Shown in pieces: positions 18,874-20,528 of a DNA stretch of 20,528 nt. A program made the translations under genes and the position numbers. The stretch comes from a virus, in the IMG/VR virus record IMGVR_UViG_3300012000_000151, positions 1-20,528 of that record; one strand, 5' to 3'. Every line of letters begins with the position of its first letter. Within the stretch, counting starts at the first letter, position 1. Below the pieces are notes generated by a model, which worked only from the letters and a program-made list of their open reading frames with translations, made no database searches and was not told the origin of the DNA.

Positions 18874-19385
18874 CGCCTCCTCCTTGCCCGTATCCAAAAA
18901 ACCCCGGAGTAGTCGCGAGGCAATGACTCCTGCTCCCGCTCGTCTCGCCTGCGCCTCCACGCTTGCTTTCTTGCACCAGCATCGACACGCTTCTTTGACT
19001 TGAACCGACCTCTGTCCTTGTAGAAACGCTGTAACCAAGGCTGCTTGGCGTCTTTTCTCCTCGCCATCTCAAGCATCAGCGTGTTCGCCCTTGCCAGCGA
19101 ACACTTCTCGCCTTGCTCGTCGATCTCCATGAGCTCGTGACACGCGTTGCAGAGCGGTGCCAAGTTCAGGCGGTGAACGCCTAGCAGAGTTGCGGAGTCG
19201 TAGCGGACGTGATGGACGACCTGCGCCTTAGAGGGACAGCAAATACACTCCGTGTATTCAGCGAACACCGCAGCGCGTATCTCTGCCCACTCGCTGGACT
19301 TCAGGTACTGCTTGTAAGACTTGAAACCAAACGACAGCAGAAGTTCGTTCCTGACTGAGTAGATAAATGCGTGCCGCTCCTTCAC
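18870..19385 (-). CDS. HNH endonuclease, 171 aa
   Basis: GTG start at 19385 with GGAGGTG 5 bases upstream. The HNH core is CICCPSKAQVVHHVRYDSA (residues 47 to 65) and HRLNLAPLCNACHELMEIDE (71 to 90), with Cys47/Cys50 and Cys79/Cys82 as a likely zinc site and His58/His59, Asn74 and His83 as catalytic-type residues. The C-terminus is very basic (RGRFKSKKRVDAGARKQAWRRRRDE). The domain order resembles free-standing homing endonucleases. A 164-base non-coding gap upstream, rare in this gene train, may mark the insertion edge. Confidence 0.78.
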   Translation of the reverse strand: MKERHAFIYSVRNELLLSFGFKSYKQYLKSSEWAEIRAAVFAEYTECICCPSKAQVVHHVRYDSATLLGVHRLNLAPLCNACHELMEIDEQGEKCSLARANTLMLEMARRKDAKQPWLQRFYKDRGRFKSKKRVDAGARKQAWRRRRDEREQESLPRDYSGVFWIRARRRR

Positions 19386-19549
19386 TGAAGCACCTCCGTG
19401 TATTTGCCCCGTGACGTGGGGCGACCGTCCGAGTTTCCGCCGGAAGCAGGCGGCCTCGGCTGCACTGATACAACGCCTCTGGAGTGCTCAACTGGCGACC
19501 CATGCAGCCGATGGAAGGCAGCCGCTGCGGCCAGGGCGGGCCGGTGTGA
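19386..19549. other. Non-coding gap upstream of the HNH gene
   Basis: No supportable gene on either strand. It contains a small inverted repeat at 19406-19422 (GCCCC/GGGGC with a seven-base interior) next to the HNH ribosome-binding site. No promoter I would defend. Confidence 0.4.
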
Positions 19550-19804
19550 TCAACCGTCGCTCATCTCCGTTGGTTTGCCGTTCCTGTGGTCCGTCCTCGG
19601 CTTCTGTGGCGGCTCGTGCACGTGCAGCCGCTCAAGAGCCTTTGCCAAGTCGTCCTCGGCCCACTGCCGCCGCCGGTTGGCGTTGGCAACGCCGTTGCCC
19701 AGGTCGCGGACGTACGCCGCCATCCGCTCGCAGCCGTGGTACTCCAGCTCTGCGACGACGACATCGAGCGTGATCGTCAGCGGTTCATGACCACGCCGGG
19801 GCAT
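19550..19804 (-). CDS. Small phage protein, 84 aa
   Basis: ATG at 19804 with GAGGAGGT upstream, overlapping the preceding gene by 20 bases. The first 60 residues are helical (LDVVVAELEYHGCERMAAYV, then RDLGNGVANANRRRQWAEDD and LAKALERL), followed by a polar tail with HVHEPPQKPRTDHRNGKP. Not recognised. Part of the early gene train. Confidence 0.6.
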   Translation of the reverse strand: MPRRGHEPLTITLDVVVAELEYHGCERMAAYVRDLGNGVANANRRRQWAEDDLAKALERLHVHEPPQKPRTDHRNGKPTEMSDG

Positions 19805-20069
19805 CTGCCACCTCCTCGCTCACCGCGAACCGCAGCCGCCATGCCTGCCGGTTGCACGCCAGCGCGATCGCCTCGATCCGGTCGGCAAGCGCCGCGAGCG
19901 CCGCCGCCTCCGACTCAAACCACGTGTCGTCGCGACGCCACCGGGTCTGACCCTGCTCGACCCACTCGCCGCACTCGGTGACGGTGCCGTACCACGCCAG
20001 CGTCGAGTGGCCGGTCTTCGCGTCCACCCTGCTCCCGAGCTCGGCTCGGTAGAGACGTTGTCCTTCCAT
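19785..20069 (-). CDS. Hypothetical protein, 94 aa
   Basis: ATG at 20069 with AAAGGAG 6 bases upstream. It begins MEGQRLYRAELGSRVDAKTG, then HSTLAWYGTVTECGEWVEQG and QTRWRRDDTWFESEAAALAA, suggesting a beta-sheet part followed by helices. The repeated Trp residues and short beta strands could indicate a small OB or SH3-like fold, but I do not recognise it. It directly follows the DUF669-like gene and is likely cotranscribed. Confidence 0.6.
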   Translation of the reverse strand: MEGQRLYRAELGSRVDAKTGHSTLAWYGTVTECGEWVEQGQTRWRRDDTWFESEAAALAALADRIEAIALACNRQAWRLRFAVSEEVADAPAWS

Positions 20070-20081
20070 CGGAGACTCCTT

Positions 20082-20528
20082 TCAGAAAGGGACGACATCG
20101 TCGTCCAGGCTCGCCGTGACCTTCGCCGCCTGCGTCCTCGGCTTCGCCGCAGCCTTCGGCCGGGCGTCGCTGGTCCGCTCGATGTACCGCTTCACGGTCG
20201 CCGAGAGCTTCCCCGCCTTCGACGTGTAGTGGCTGAGCTCCACCTCGATCGTCTGACCGATCACGTCGTCGGGCGTGAGCGACAGCGTCTCGCCGTGCGG
20301 GACGATGCCGATCGCCGCAGCGAGTTGCTTCGCCCGCCACGCGAGCGATCGCGACTGCGGGAGGTCGTCGAAGACGAACTTGAACCGCCCTTCGAGGTCA
20401 GACAGCCGCAGCTTGAGGCAGAACCCATCGGGGTTGTCGTCTGACCGCTTGTACTCGTTCGGCCCTTCCTCGGCGTGCTTCACGATCATCGTGTGCTTTC
20501 CGATAGGCATGATCTGCCGCTCGGTGGG
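20082..20528 (-). CDS. DUF669-like ssDNA-binding protein with SSB-type C-terminal tail, possibly cut by the window edge
   Basis: From the ATG at 20510 the protein is 142 residues, but the frame stays open to the right edge (six more codons without a stop), so the true start may lie outside. The middle part (FCLKLRLSDLEGRFKFVFDD, then WRAKQLAAAIGIVPHGETLS and IGQTIEVELSHY) resembles DUF669 phage proteins, which adopt an OB-type fold. It ends in an acidic tail SLDDDVVPF, close to the DDDIPF tip by which SSB recruits partner proteins. It is likely to bind single-stranded DNA during replication or recombination. It heads the DNA-metabolism block. Confidence 0.65.
   Translation of the reverse strand, partial: PTERQIMPIGKHTMIVKHAEEGPNEYKRSDDNPDGFCLKLRLSDLEGRFKFVFDDLPQSRSLAWRAKQLAAAIGIVPHGETLSLTPDDVIGQTIEVELSHYTSKAGKLSATVKRYIERTSDARPKAAAKPRTQAAKVTASLDDDVVPF

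Noticed and set aside
19258-19503. 81-codon minus-strand frame upstream of the HNH gene
   Set aside because: It overlaps the HNH start in another frame, has no ribosome-binding site of note and no recognisable features.
76-20444. Long plus-strand open frames throughout the window
   Set aside because: They are antisense shadows of well-supported minus-strand genes in GC-rich DNA, with Arg/Ser/Pro-rich low-complexity translations and no matching ribosome-binding sites.

Overview
The window looks like part of a tailed-phage or prophage genome with high GC. Every gene I can support lies on the minus strand, so the functional order runs from the right edge to the left edge. Most neighbouring genes overlap by 1 to 8 bases (ATGA, GTGA or TGATG junctions), giving one long, dense, translationally coupled gene train. 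The host cannot be read directly. The DnaJ-type zinc-finger lipoprotein, the papain-like protease and the general style remind me of Planctomycetes phages, but that is a guess.

Right part (20.5 to 13.3 kb, DNA metabolism): a DUF669-like protein with an SSB-type acidic tail, two small proteins, an HNH endonuclease, a winged-helix protein, a ParB-like protein, a GHKL ATPase, a replication initiator with inverted repeats inside its gene, a LexA-like DNA-binding domain, a sliding clamp, a GcrA-like helix-turn-helix protein and small membrane proteins. Middle (11.07 to 13.25 kb): the most unusual stretch, described below. Next (10.98 to 5.9 kb): a secreted trypsin-like protease, two tandem paralogous small proteins, a RusA resolvase, a class I methyltransferase and three GT-A glycosyltransferases, with recombination scars between them. 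Left part (5.85 to 0 kb): an HNH endonuclease, a second GcrA-like protein, a probable lysis region (two-span membrane protein, papain-like cysteine protease, zinc-finger lipoprotein, membrane protein, holin-like protein) and tail-fibre genes running off the left edge.

Main discovery: positions 11073 to 13253 form an array of four integron-type gene cassettes separated by four attC-like sites, with no integron integrase in the window (a CALIN-like array). Each site has AAC/GTT outer boxes, an unpaired spacer, an L-box stem, an extrahelical G, six paired bases, an extrahelical A and a further stem. The first 8 to 10 bases of each cassette are the exact reverse complement of the left box of the attC at that cassette's other end, as expected of units exchanged by site-specific recombination. 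The cargo comprises a small hypothetical protein, a phage-type adenine methyltransferase, a DUF551 protein with a small partner, and a ribbon-helix-helix protein with a partner and its own promoter. All cargo genes run opposite to the usual cassette polarity but with the phage gene train, so they can be read as part of it. Two of them start inside the attC hairpin. The array sits neatly between a 47-residue membrane-protein gene and the protease gene.
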